Shown here: piece by piece, positions 11,401 to 22,184 of the stretch
Position numbering within the stretch: the stretch's first letter is position 1
Layout of the letters: each line of letters starts with the position of its first letter
NCBI GenBank assembly: GCA_964304625.1
Contig: OZ199838.1
Location: 14,942,001-15,006,000 of the forward strand
DNA from: Kudoa neothunni
Taxonomy: Eukaryota; Cnidaria
Reading direction: 5' to 3'
DNA length: 64,000 nucleotides
The notes under the pieces: model-generated
The model's input: only the letters and a program-made list of their open reading frames with translations
Database searches by the model: none
Told to the model about the DNA's origin: nothing
Translations under genes and position numbers: made by a program

Positions 11401-14400
11401 CAGGTGGGAGCAAACATATGTCAATCATTGGTGTAGAAACTATAATTTTATATTCATAAATTATAGAACAATAATAAATCACCATGAGAACATTGAGTTT
11501 CGCATTCTTGAAGACTTCCAAAATTATTTTTGTTTCCTCCACATCCTCCATATATGAACAATTCACATTTATTTGACGTCGGATTGTAATAATATCTATT
11601 AATATTTCTACGACATGGACCTTTTTCAGGTGGGAGCGAACATATGTCAATCATTGGTGTAGAAACTATAATTTTATATTCATAAATTATAGAATAATAA
11701 TAAATCACCATGAGAACATTGAGTTTCGCATTCTTGAAGACTTCCAAAATTATTTTTGTTTCCTCCACATCCGCCGTATATGAATAATTCACATTTATTG
11801 GACGTCGGATTGTAATAATATCTATTAATATTTCCACGACATGGACCTTTTTCAGGTGAGAACGAACATATGTCAATCATTGGTGTAGGAACTATAATTT
11901 TACATTCATAAATTATAGAACAATGATAAATCACCATGAGAACATTGAGTTTCGCATTCTTGAAGGGTCATAAAATTATTTTTGTTTCCTCCACATCCGC
12001 CGTATATGAATAATTCACATTTATTGGACGTCGGATTGTAATAATATCTATTAATATTTCCACGACATGGACCTTTTTCAGGTGAGAACGAACATATGTC
12101 AATCATTGGTGTAGGAACTATAATTTTACATTCATAAATTATAGAACAATGATAAATCACCATGAGAACATTGAGTTTCGCATTCTTGAAGGGTCATAAA
12201 ATTATTTTTGTTTCCTCCACATCCGCCGTATATGAATAATTCACATTTATTGGACGTCGAGTTATAATAATATCTATTAATATTTCTACGACATGGACCT
12301 TTTTCAGGTGGGAGCGAACATATACCAGTTTCTACTGCATGACCTAATATATATGTAGGCATTTATTATATTATTATTGTTTAAATAATATAACTTCTAA
12401 AATTGCACTTCTTTTTGCATTCATGGAAAATTTTGAAATTATTTTTATTTCCGTGACATCCTCCGTATACAAATGGTACACATGTCTTTGCTTTTTCGTT
12501 GTAGTAGTATCTTGTCGTATATGTTTTACAAGGACCTTTTTCAGGAGGAAGTAAACACATATTGTTTTCTGTAATAGAATTTATTATTTCTTATATGTAT
12601 ACAAAGAAGTAACCTGGGAAAAAACATTTGTTCTCACATTCCTGCGTACTTTTGAAATTATTTTCATTTCCTTGACATCCTCCATATATAAACGGTAGAC
12701 ATTGTCTCGCCGCTGGGTTGTAATAATATCTTTGGAGGCTTTCACGACAAGGACCTCTTTCAGGTGGCAGAGAGCATATGTTTATTCCTGGTATAGAATT
12801 TAATGTTTCATTTCAATTTCCCTAATAAAATTACCTCCAGTATGACACATGCGTTTGCATTCTTCCAGAGTTACGAAGTTATTTTTATTTCCATGGCATC
12901 CTCCGTATATGAATGGTAGACATTGTTGTGATCTTGGGCTATAGTAGTATCTTGTTGTATATGTTTTACAAGGACCTTTTTCAGGAGGAAGTAAACACAT
13001 ATTGTTTTCTGTAATAGAATTTATTATTTCTTATATGTATACAAAGAAGTAACCTGGGAAAAAACATTTGTTCTCACATTCCTGCGTACTTTTGAAATTA
13101 TTTTCATTTCCTTGACATCCTCCATATATAAACGGTAGACATTGTCTCGCCGCTGGGTCGTAATAATATCTTTGGAAGCTTTCACGACAAGGACCTCTTT
13201 CAGGTGGCAGAGAGCATATGTTTATTCCTGGTATAGAATTTAATGTTTCATTTCAATTTCCTTAATAAAATTACCTCCAGTATGACACATGCGTTTGCAT
13301 TCTTCCAGAGTTACGAAGTTATTTTTATTTCCATGGCATCCTCCGTATATGAATGGTAGACATTGTTGTGATCTTGGGTCAAAGTAAAATCTTTGTATGT
13401 TTCTACAACAGGGACCTTTTTCAGGCAGGAGTTTACATATATCACTGAACCCTTTCGAGTGAGAAACACCTTTCAATAATAATTAATCTTTTATTATGTA
13501 AAAGAAAATACTAGAACTAGAACATATATTTTCACATTGTGTAAGATTCTCAAAGTTGTTTGGGTTACCACCACATCCCCCATAAATGAATTTTTCACAA
13601 GAACCGGTGTAAATGTTATAATAATATCTCTCAATTTTACGTCTACACAGACCTTTGTCTGGTGGATAAAAACAAGATTTGCTGGGAAAAGGGTAGTTAT
13701 TGACTTCCTCATGATCATCGTCGTCATCATCATGCTCATCGTCCTCATCATCATGCTCATCGTCCTCATCATCATGCTCATCGTCCTCATCATCATGATC
13801 ATCGTATTCCTTATTATCATTGACATCATTGGCATTTTTATGATTATAAAATCCGGAATCTTATAGCCGATTAGTGAAAATCGTTATTTTTAATTGAAAA
13901 ATTACTTTCTGAATACTGATTTTTTTGGTGGTTTTCGAACCCTTCTATCGACTCGAATCTCTTTTTGCTTGAGGAAGTAAGGATTTTAAAAGGAGTAGAG
14001 TAATCAAGATCTCGTTGTTTTTTAGTATTTGTAGTTTTTTTTGTTGAAGATATGGTAAAGTCATTTCGAAACCCTACAAACATTAATAAATTAACATGTT
14101 AAGGTTCCTACTCCTATTAGAATAGAAACTTTTTGAAATCATCATCGACATTAATTAATTATAATATATTCTTGATTAATTGTGCCTTTATGAAATTACA
14201 AAATAATTAATAATCCAACTAAGATAATATATTATTTGCATTTTTTCTAGTGATAATGATTAAAAACAATATACACTGTGCTTTCATTTTTAAGCTTTAT
14301 AATCTAAGTTTGTATACGCATAATAGTATAGGAATAATCAAAAATATTGTTTTATTTTTATAAAAAGTAATCAAGTGACTGCTAGATATTATTTTCTTAT

Positions 14401-14813
14401 AAAAATTATTAAGAGGTTTAATGCGGTTAAAGATAAATCAAGCCATTGCTTGATATATTTCACAAACAAGAAAAATTTAATGTTACAATTATCGCATGTG
14501 GCTTTGCAATCATCAAGTGTTTCAAAGTTATTTGAGTTTGATTTGCATCCGCCATAAACGAAAGGTTCACAAATTCCACTATTAATATTAAAATAATAGC
14601 GGATGGTGTATAAACGACAGGGTCCGGTAACAGGTTCAAGTTCACACATGGATTCTAATGAGAGTTTTATTTGGAAAAGGCTTGAAAAAAAGTCACTAGA
14701 TTCTTCATTAGGTATCACAGATTCAGATTGATGAGAATAATGCATTTTATTCTTTGAATGATACTTTGGATCTTTGTTGTTAAATTTTTCAAACACTTTC
14801 TCTGCAACTGCTT
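8480..14813 (-). CDS. Secreted multi-Kunitz protease inhibitor, 24 BPTI domains
   Basis: Each Kunitz domain has six cysteines and the signature YGGCxGNxNNF. Exons in transcript order: 14813-14487, 14073-13906 (linker), 13859-13512, 13469-13275, 13227-13054, 13008-12835, 12787-12614, 12568-12395, fourteen 183-nt exons from 12343 to 9223 every 226 nt, 9179-8994, 8954-8691, 8646-8480 (stop at 8480-8482). Every junction is phase 1 and keeps frame, giving about 1637 codons. All domain exons are class 1-1, the usual state for shuffled extracellular modules. The P1 residue (after GPC) is mostly Arg, with Lys in three domains, Leu in three, Cys in one and Asp in the last. Most P1-Arg repeats have Arg rather than Ala/Gly at P1'. 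Kunitz domains normally inhibit serine proteases, or act as matrix or toxin-like modules; the target is unknown. The 5' end lies upstream, possibly the exon at 14863. Confidence 0.93.
9180..12343 (-). repeat. 226-bp tandem array: 14 Kunitz exon-intron units
   Basis: Fourteen exons of exactly 183 nt (61 codons) are separated by thirteen near-identical 43-nt introns, from GTGATTTATT to AAAATTATAG on the minus strand; a fourteenth intron lies at 9180-9222. Exon starts step by exactly 226. The introns are as conserved as the exons, so the array grew recently by unequal exchange of whole exon-intron units, or is homogenised by conversion. Units with GRCLAF at the reactive site occur at 9901-10083, 10579-10761 and 11257-11439, that is every third unit. 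Confidence 0.95.
12395..13227 (-). repeat. Older two-exon Kunitz duplication (440 bp period)
   Basis: Exons 12395-12568 and 12835-13008 share the [12 protein letters not shown] reactive region. Exons 12614-12787 and 13054-13227 share GPCRES and the [19 protein letters not shown] region. The pair is therefore duplicated as a two-exon block with a 440-bp period, intervening introns included. The copies have diverged more than the 226-bp array units. Confidence 0.85.
13725..13806 (-). repeat. 21-bp repeat coding an Asp/Glu/His-rich linker
   Basis: Inside exon 13859-13512, before its Kunitz domain, three 21-bp units encode DDEDDEH and are followed by a DDDDDH run. This acidic, histidine-bearing linker may bind divalent cations or basic partners; that is inference from composition only. 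The opposite strand is open but hydrophobic and is only the antisense reading. Confidence 0.8.
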
Positions 14814-14862
14814 CTAAATTATCTCAAAATAGTACTTATTACTAAAAAATAACTTTTAGCAC

Positions 14863-14947
14863 CATGCAGTTCGTTTTGTAATAACAAAATGCAAACAACT
14901 AGACGAATAAAAATATTGGATAGTAATAAATGTTTTACAAATAAATC
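14863..14947 (-). other. Possible signal-peptide exon of the Kunitz gene
   Basis: A 49-nt GT-AG interval (14814-14862) precedes the first Kunitz exon. Upstream of it a phase-1 frame reads a hydrophobic stretch (NIFIRLVVCILLLQNELH) that would join in frame to [10 protein letters not shown]. That suits a signal peptide. No in-frame ATG is present here, so the initiator would have to come from another exon further upstream. This is tentative. Confidence 0.4.
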
Positions 14948-15686
14948 TCATTTTTCTTGGTGATAAATTTTATTTTCTACTGCAGCTCCAACTCAGTTAT
15001 TAATCGGAAGTTCTTTGAAGCGAACATCAAGTGTTTTAATGTCGATGCAATAACGATTCAAAGCTTGCGATATTTACCAATCATACATAATCATGTATAT
15101 TAACCATGGACATTATTACACAATATAGAATCCTTAGAATACTTTAGGGTATAATTACTAATTTATATTGTCTACGAAATGAATGAAATGACGCATATAC
15201 TCTTTAGGATTTATGTCGGACGAGAATTTATTGGAACATTTTAAATTTATTGTTGCTTCAAAAAAAATAATTGATTCAATTAACAATGAAATAAAAGTTG
15301 CTAATCATTGAAATATTTAAATTTATACTAATCAATTCATTTTTCCGTATAGTAATTAACGAAAAATTTGAATCATTGTTTATTGATTTGGGCCTTAAAT
15401 TACCAAATAAACATAAATCGATGTTGTTCCCAATGGACAGCAGGTGTTATTTTTCGGTAATATAAATCTTGAGCGGCGATTACGCAAAAAGCTTAACATA
15501 AAAATTCTAACCTTGGGACTATGTAAATAAATAATTCGTAGTTTTCACACTATCTTGTGATAACTTTAATTGGTTAAATAAAATTTTTAATTCGACTTTT
15601 GAAAACCTCTCATTATCAACCCAAAAACTAAAAAAAGGAATACGTCTTAATCCTATTGACTACAATGAGATATTTCGAGAGAAGTT
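14948..15686. other. Intergenic, upstream of the Kunitz gene
   Basis: AT-rich, no recognisable gene or element. It should contain the 5' exon and promoter of the minus-strand Kunitz gene, but I could not place them. Confidence 0.4.
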
Positions 15687-16194
15687 GTTTAGATCAGGGG
15701 TTCTCAACTGGGGGGGTAAATTAAGTGGCATCAAAATTAGATAGACGAAATTTTTGCATAATGCGGTTTATGACCTACTTTAAGGATGTCCAAGTAATTA
15801 TATTACTTAAAGCTATTAAACACAATTAGAAGTGGTCAGAAATTCTCAAAATGTTTTTAGGAATAATTATTTAACAACAATTTATAAAGCCACGATCAAT
15901 CTCTCTCGTTTATACCTAGTTTATCTTTTATGGATGTAGCCAAATAATAATACTAACAATGGCTACTTGCATGGTATATAATATTCCGACGCCACTAATG
16001 TTAACTATTTTTAATTATTTCTGATCTTTAAGAGCGAAGGACCAGGCCAAAAATTATTTAATTCAGCGAAATCTAAAAAATGAAATGTGTAGACAACTTG
16101 TGAATAAGAGTCGTTGGGATTAAAAATTGTCATTACACAGGCGGGTATGCCTTCTTTGGATTAGAATTTACTATGGAAATAGCCTCTGCCTTGG

Positions 16195-18401
16195 TTAACT
16201 TTCTAAATAGCTTGAAAAATTAAACCTTCCAAATAAAATTGGGGTGTATTTCGATCCCACATTTTGTTAAAATTTTGGCATATTAAACTGTTTATGAAAA
16301 TTTTAAGCAATATCCATCGACAAAGTATTGTACAAAACTTTTTAACATTGCATCGCACGATTAATTGGAGAATTTACGTTTTTGATGATTTAATTATATC
16401 TAGAATAAGAAAAAGCCAGTATATGCGCTTAGAATTTCATTCATTCTTAATTTCTAATATTTTAAATAGTCAAAAAATTATTAAACAAATTTTATCTCGA
16501 TATAAATGAGACAAGATATTAAATAACAGAAAAAGTATCATACGCAACTCAAACAAACAGTTGTAGAATGTTTTCTACATCATGATGCGTTGCAATTATG
16601 ACATTTTGCTGAGGTTTTGTGGTCTTTTTTTTCTTTCACACAATTGACACCTTTGAATCGAATTTTTTGGTGCGTTATTCACAAATATACCAGCTGAATT
16701 GTCTCCTTTTCTTCGCGTTTTTAAGGCGCTTGTCAACTCTTCAGCCATTATTTTTAAGTAATCTCTCCTGCTTATGTTGGCTTGATGGAATATCAACCAT
16801 GTTGAATAATTCAATCAGGGGCCAGCGTCTAACGAATCTTCTTACACTTACCGTTACAAGTAATCGAGAAATAGTATCAACCCCCCTTGCAAAGTTATAA
16901 CGGACTATTACATCAGGTCTGTAGGACTCTTCTTCGGAAACGTTGGTATTAGTTGCAGTGATGCACAAAATATGCACAGGTTTGTTTCTTTTGAGCGAGT
17001 ACCTTGAAATCATCTTTATATCATCAAACACACAAAGAGAAGAATTGACAGGAGTATTTTTCAATAATCTTAAATATGGTGGAATTTCTCTTTTATTAAA
17101 TCTCAATGTCCCAAGTAAGGTTAATTATTTAGCAGTTCGTCGGCCAATTCCACAGACGTGAAAAAGTTATCACAAACCTAATTCCGACCAGAATGATGCA
17201 ATGGGCTAGATAACTTCAATACTATGTTTTTCCAACGTTTGTTGTCTTATTATCTAGTTGGTTCTGCTTTCCCAAATAGATATCTACGTTATACACATAG
17301 GTTGATCTAGGATCAACTGCGAGAAAAAACTCAATGCCATATTTGGCTGGTTTGCTAGGCATGTATTTCTTAAATGGGCAACGGCCTCTGAAAGACATTA
17401 GCTGCTCATCAACGCATACATCCTCAACTTGGCGGAAACTACGTGTAAGCAAATCACTCCAAATAGTCCAGACTTCCCGAATATGGCAAAATTTATCAGA
17501 CTCTTTTCTCAGCTCTCGAGTCGCCAGATCATCGAAGTTGAGGGTCCTTGTAATTTTTCTGTATCTATTAGAACAAAAAAGGTGTTTATAAATTTGTTGG
17601 CCCTCGTCAGCCCCAAATAACTCCGAAATGGGTTCCTGTCGGTCTTTATGGATAGCCATTAACAACAGGCATCCAATATAACCCTCAAATTCGGTTTCAG
17701 CTAAATTATGCCACCTACTGCCAAAGTGATTCACATCAAATAAATTTGTGAATTTTAGGATCAGATCGTAAATTTCTCGATTCAAAAATATTCGGAAAGT
17801 ATCATCTAAATTAGTCACTCTGAATAAAGCGAAAGGTGACACACCAGGACGACTATTAAAAATAATTTCTGATCCAGTTATTGAAATTATAGACTTATTA
17901 ACTGACCACAAAGTTCCATTTTTGTCAAGAAAAGAATCAATGGCCAATTCAACCTCATCATCAGATGTATCAGATGAGATTTTATTAAGAGGTGGTTTTC
18001 AACATTGAGATCATCAAACTCGGAGCAACTATCGCAATAATGAGAAGAAGAACTCATAGTTTAAACGATAGCGCAAGAGCGAATATAATGTGTCACTAAT
18101 ATATTGTTATTTATTCAATGTTTTATCGATTAAATTTCCTTGAACCTCAGTTATAAATATTATTTTTTACAATTTTACCAAAAAACCTGGGGTCGATTTA
18201 TATCTCATTTGTATTTATATGTTTTTAATTTAATCTTTTTCTCTTTTAGAATACGAATATTATATTACACTTTTATAAAGATCTCTATAATATAGAAGAT
18301 TAAATGATGTAAAAATCAAATTAACTTAACCATTTAAGGTTAAAAATGACCTTATAACATGCGTGGAGTCGAAATACATCCCATTTTAGTTAGAAAGTTA
18401 A
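16195..18401 (-). mobile_element. piggyBac element 2, nested in a hAT
   Basis: TTAA sites lie at 16195-16198 and 18398-18401. The termini match: TTAACTTTCTAA on both ends, and inside it TAAAATTGGGGTGTATTTCG on the left against TAAAATGGGATGTATTTCG on the right, with about 26 extra bases in the left copy. The element carries a broken transposase. Confidence 0.9.
16596..18057 (-). pseudogene. piggyBac transposase 2, broken
   Basis: It starts at MSSSSHYCDSCSEFDD (18057). The core includes FEGYIGCLLLMAIHKDRQEP, the first aspartate in CVDEQLMSFRGRC, the second in VCDNFFTSVELADELL, VRRFVRRWPL, and a third candidate aspartate in LFNMVDIPSS. A shortened cysteine-rich tail (RCQLCERKKRPQ) follows. Breaks include a frame change near 17990, stops and frame changes between 17222 and 17106, and a frame change near 16800. 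The catalytic aspartates are readable but the gene is dead. Confidence 0.9.
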
Positions 18402-18521
18402 ACAAGTATACAACCTTAAAGCGAACATGGGTTTGGCTCCTAAGTTAAGGGGGTAAATTTCGATTTTTCACCAGGCTGAGGGGTAAATGTGAAAAGACCG
18501 TTGAGAACCCATGGTTTAGAT

Positions 18522-19163
18522 CATCAATTCACCCTTTAGTTTTGTACACATCAAATTATTTTATTGTAATAATTGATATTTAAGCAATTGTTGAATAACT
18601 GATCAACTAAAAATGTCTAATGGCCACATAAAACTAGCGTTTTTTTAAGAAATTATAGAGAATGAATATAATCATTAAAATTTCTTAATCATACTTTTGA
18701 TTGATTTGTTAGACGATGATTCTAATTTAAAAAATATATTTTTCTCTTTAATGGATAACGTTGTTTTATTCCTCCAAGCGCCTTACAATCAATTATACGC
18801 ATTGTGCTTTTTGGTGTCTATTAAACATCAGATTTCCCCATTATTTTAATTTGAAGACGTTTAAAGATGAATTCAGAGAATTCACAAAAAATTTTTATCG
18901 ATAGATAAATTCTATATTTCACTAAATATCCTCAAACGAAATTAGGGAATAAGCATGAATGTTGCCGAAAGAATTTGATTTTTTTCATGTTACTATCAGC
19001 GTTGCCAACCCAAATCGGACAAATCAGAATTTTTTGCAAACACCTAAACTAATATTTAATTATATGCAAAAATATTATGTAAATTTATAATGTACTCAGG
19101 TACTTCAAAGTTATGACACTATTTGGTCGATGTGTTGAAAAATTTCCTTAATCAAATAAGATC
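18522..19163. other. Intergenic between two hAT elements
   Basis: AT-rich, no gene or element recognised. Confidence 0.4.
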
Positions 19164-19171
19164 GTCTAATG

Positions 19172-21488
19172 CAGTGGTTCTTAACCCGGGTTCAGTGAAA
19201 AAATTCCAAATTTTAGGTCAAATCTGGGATTAATATTCGTTATAATTTTAATATTTTAAATAAACTTTCTATTTGGTTGTATTTATAATCCTAATAGAAG
19301 CTTTATTAAAATGATAATAGTGATCAATTAAAAAATTGCTGATAATTTAATTACAATTATTATTTGATCATTTGAAATTCTTTTCGATTTATCTGATTAA
19401 TACAGTCACGTATAACGGGTTACAGAGTTTATTGCGCGGCGGTGATATTTATTGCTAATTTTGTGAGCATTATTGGATATAAATATTGGCTCTTTGAATG
19501 TTTAACAAAAAGAGAAAGTGGTCAAATGATTTTGTACAGTTCGGGTTTACCTATGTTACGGAACTTAATGGAATTCAACGACCTCTTTGCATGATATGCA
19601 ACTCGAAGTTAAGTAATTCTAGTTTGGTGCCGGCGAAACTAAAGGAGCATTTCACAAATGTCCATGTAGACTCTGCATATAGGAATATGACTATTTCCAA
19701 ACATGAAGAAAAGAAAGCAAAATATGATGATGAAAGAATTACGTTGCAAAATTTTGGATTTGTTGATACTGATAAGCCTATCTTAACAGCAACGTATGAA
19801 GTTTCATATCTCATTGGCAAACAAGGTAAACCTCACAATATTGGTGAAACACTCGTTAAACACCTGCCCCGTTGAAGATGGCAAATATTTTATTTGGAAA
19901 TATTGCAGAAAAAAACTGGCACAAATTCCTTTGTCAAATGATACCGTTAAGAAAAGAATTGATATTAGTAAAGACATTCTGGATCAATTAATTCCTTATC
20001 TAATTTCAAGTAAAACAAAGTTTAGTTTACAATTCGACGAAACTACTGATATCTCAAACCTAAGTCTACTGGTTTCGTTTGCTAGATATTTGAAAAATGG
20101 TGTGATGGTCGAAGATTTTCTTTTTTGCAAACCTTAAACAACAATTACCAAGGCAGTGGATGTTAAGAAAGTTGTCGATGAGTTTTTCAAAGACAATGGA
20201 CTTACATTTAATATGGTTTCTTCTGTTTTCACTGATGGTGCCCCGGCTATGCAGGGGCGTAACTCTGGTTTTTGTGCTCTTGTGAAAGCAGATGCACCTC
20301 ATATTATTGTTACGCATTGCATTTTACATAGATATACATTTGCAACAAGAATATGTTTCCAAGGCTGGCAGAAGTGCGTGTTGAAAATCGTTATAGATTG
20401 TGTAAATTTTGTGAGACGTAGTGCTTTGAATCATCAAATCTTCAAACATTTGTGCAACGAAATGGATTCTGAATTTGAAATTCTTTTGTTTTATTCAAAT
20501 GTTAGGTGGCTGTCTCAAGGAGAAGTATTAAATTGCGGTTTTACCCTGCGAAAGGAAATAAGTATAATTTTGCTGGAGTGTAACCATTGCCATGCTCAAT
20601 GTTGCAATAATTTGGAATTTGCTCTTCTTTTGGAATACATGGCTGACATTTGTGATTCCATGCATTTTTTGAACCTGCAGATGCAAGGAAATGGAGTCAA
20701 CATCATTGAGGCAGAGGAGTATCTTAGTGCATTCCAAATAAAATTATCTTTATACAAACGAAGAATAATGGTCGAAAATTATGCAAACGTTCCGCTTTTA
20801 GACGATATTTGTAATATTAATGGCGGCGATAACAACGAATTGATCATTTTACGTTTGGGATTAAAGGAAATAATTGCCGCACATTTAGAAGAACTTTTTA
20901 ACTCGCTCGATGGCTATTTCCCTTCTAAAAATTCATTCCTCGGCTGGATGAGGCAGCCACTTAGCTTCGATAATTCAGCTGAGGATGTCAATAATAAATA
21001 CCTTGATGAGCTAATCGAACTTCAACACAACAAAATTCAAAAACAAATTTTCGAAAAAGTTTCGCCGTCAATCTTTTGGATAAATCAAATTGAGAAATAT
21101 CCTACAATTTCGATGAAAGCTTTGGAAGTTTTTATTCCTTCCGTAACAACTTACCTCTACGAACAGTCATTTTCAAGATTGGTCACCATAAAAAGTAAGT
21201 TAAGAAATAAGCTTTTCTGTGAAAGCGATATGCGAATTGCTCTCCCCAACATTTTGCCTCGTATTACGGAATTGGTTGCAAAATAACAAGAGCAAAAATC
21301 ACACTAATTAGCTTTATATTAATTTTATTTGTATATTTTGCAATTTTTAAGATGTGTCTAATATTGATTAAATTATAATCCATAATTCATTTTGTTTAAA
21401 ATTTAAAAAATTTTATGTTTGAGAGTTCGACGAGGCGTGCTATGGGGTAGTAGTGGTTCGGTGACTTCCAAAAGGTTAAGAACCACTG
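19172..21488 (+). mobile_element. hAT element with ZBED-like transposase, near complete
   Basis: A perfect 15-bp inverted repeat, CAGTGGTTCTTAACC, stands at 19172 and as its complement at the right end (21488). The target duplication is 7 of 8 (GTCTAATG at 19164-19171, TTCTAATG at 21489-21496). The length is 2317 bp. The transposase fills most of the interior with only two breaks, so this is one of the younger full-length elements in the window. Confidence 0.93.
19498..21286 (+). pseudogene. hAT transposase (ZBED5/FAM200-like), two breaks
   Basis: An N-terminal BED zinc finger (CMICNSKLS then LKEHFTNVH) precedes the RNase-H-like core, with FDETTDISNLSLLVSFARY (first D), FTDGAPAMQGRNSGF (second D) and HCILHRYTFATR. 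The C-terminus has the dimerisation region (PSVTTYLYEQSFSRLVTIKS). One frameshift lies near 19860-19875 and one TAA at 20138-20140; the rest (20156-21286) is an open 376-codon frame. The family resembles ZBED5, FAM200 and SCAND3-type domesticated hAT genes, but inverted repeats and target duplication show it is an ordinary transposon here. Confidence 0.9.
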
Positions 21489-21496
21489 TTCTAATG

Positions 21497-22176
21497 CAAT
21501 GTTTCCCACCGGTTAGACGTAGAAAAATGTTGGTGATGCATGGAAATCTTTGAGCGTTTAATGAACGACTCTTGTAGGACGTGGAAAATCCTGACCATTG
21601 ATGCGACATGGAAATCAATACCTCGATGTTTGATCATGTTTACTTATAAGCGAATACGAATATTATAAAAAATACTAAAAGCACTTACTAATTTATATAA
21701 AAACAAATAAACATTAAACGTGATTTTTACCCAATAGAATCGGAATGATTATAATTCCAATGTTGTCGCATTTATAATCGTAAGTCCTTTTTTTAAAGCC
21801 TAATATAATATTGATTAATTTTTTATTTATATTATTTATTTTCCGTACATTCATCCTGTATACACAAAATTCTTTCCTAATTAAGGTTGGATTACCACAA
21901 GTTTTATTTGACGTTGTGTTTGGCGGAATGAAGAACTAATGATGTTAATTTTTAAGGCCCATCGAAAAAATTAAATTTTATGTGGTCGAACATATTTTAA
22001 TTTTAATGAGGAGAGATGTATATATTAATTTCTTTCAAATTTTAATGTGATAAAGAGATTTTTTCAATATTATAAACATTTTAAATTAAAAAATCAACAT
22101 ATCTGAAAAAGGTGGGGAACACAACTTACTTTCAAGAAAAAGTGGAGCCTGATAGAAAAAAGGTTGGGAAACACTG
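21497..22176. mobile_element. Non-autonomous hAT, 680 bp
   Basis: The ends are CAATGTTTCCCACC at 21497 and the complement of CAGTGTTTCCCAACC ending at 22176. The 8-bp flanks are TTCTAATG and GCCTAAAG (5 of 8 match), so this is an older insertion. It contains no coding region and abuts the previous hAT, separated only by the shared 8-bp site. Confidence 0.75.
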
Positions 22177-22184
22177 GCCTAAAG

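Larger units (their letters stand above)
15695..18513. mobile_element. Non-autonomous hAT, split by a piggyBac insertion
   Basis: The ends are CAGGGGTTCTCAAC at 15695 and the complement of CATGGGTTCTCAAC ending at 18513. A perfect 8-bp target duplication GTTTAGAT flanks it (15687-15694 and 18514-18521). Without the piggyBac inserted at 16195 it is about 610 bp with no transposase, so it was a MITE-like hAT. Confidence 0.9.

Noticed and set aside
9194-11876. A ladder of overlapping 140-codon minus-strand frames ([11 protein letters not shown]...) in the tandem array
   Set aside because: Their N-terminal half is the neighbouring Kunitz exon read in the wrong frame, followed by an unspliced intron. 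Only the second half is the true domain.
9180-12343. Regular repeat spacing that could be mistaken for a CRISPR-like array
   Set aside because: The units are 226 bp, encode Kunitz domains and sit in a spliced eukaryotic gene; there are no short repeats with unique spacers.
13537-13866. A plus-strand 109-codon hydrophobic frame rich in Ile, Met and Val
   Set aside because: It is the antisense of the Kunitz exon and its acidic repeat; the hydrophobic look comes from the complement of Asp/Glu codons.
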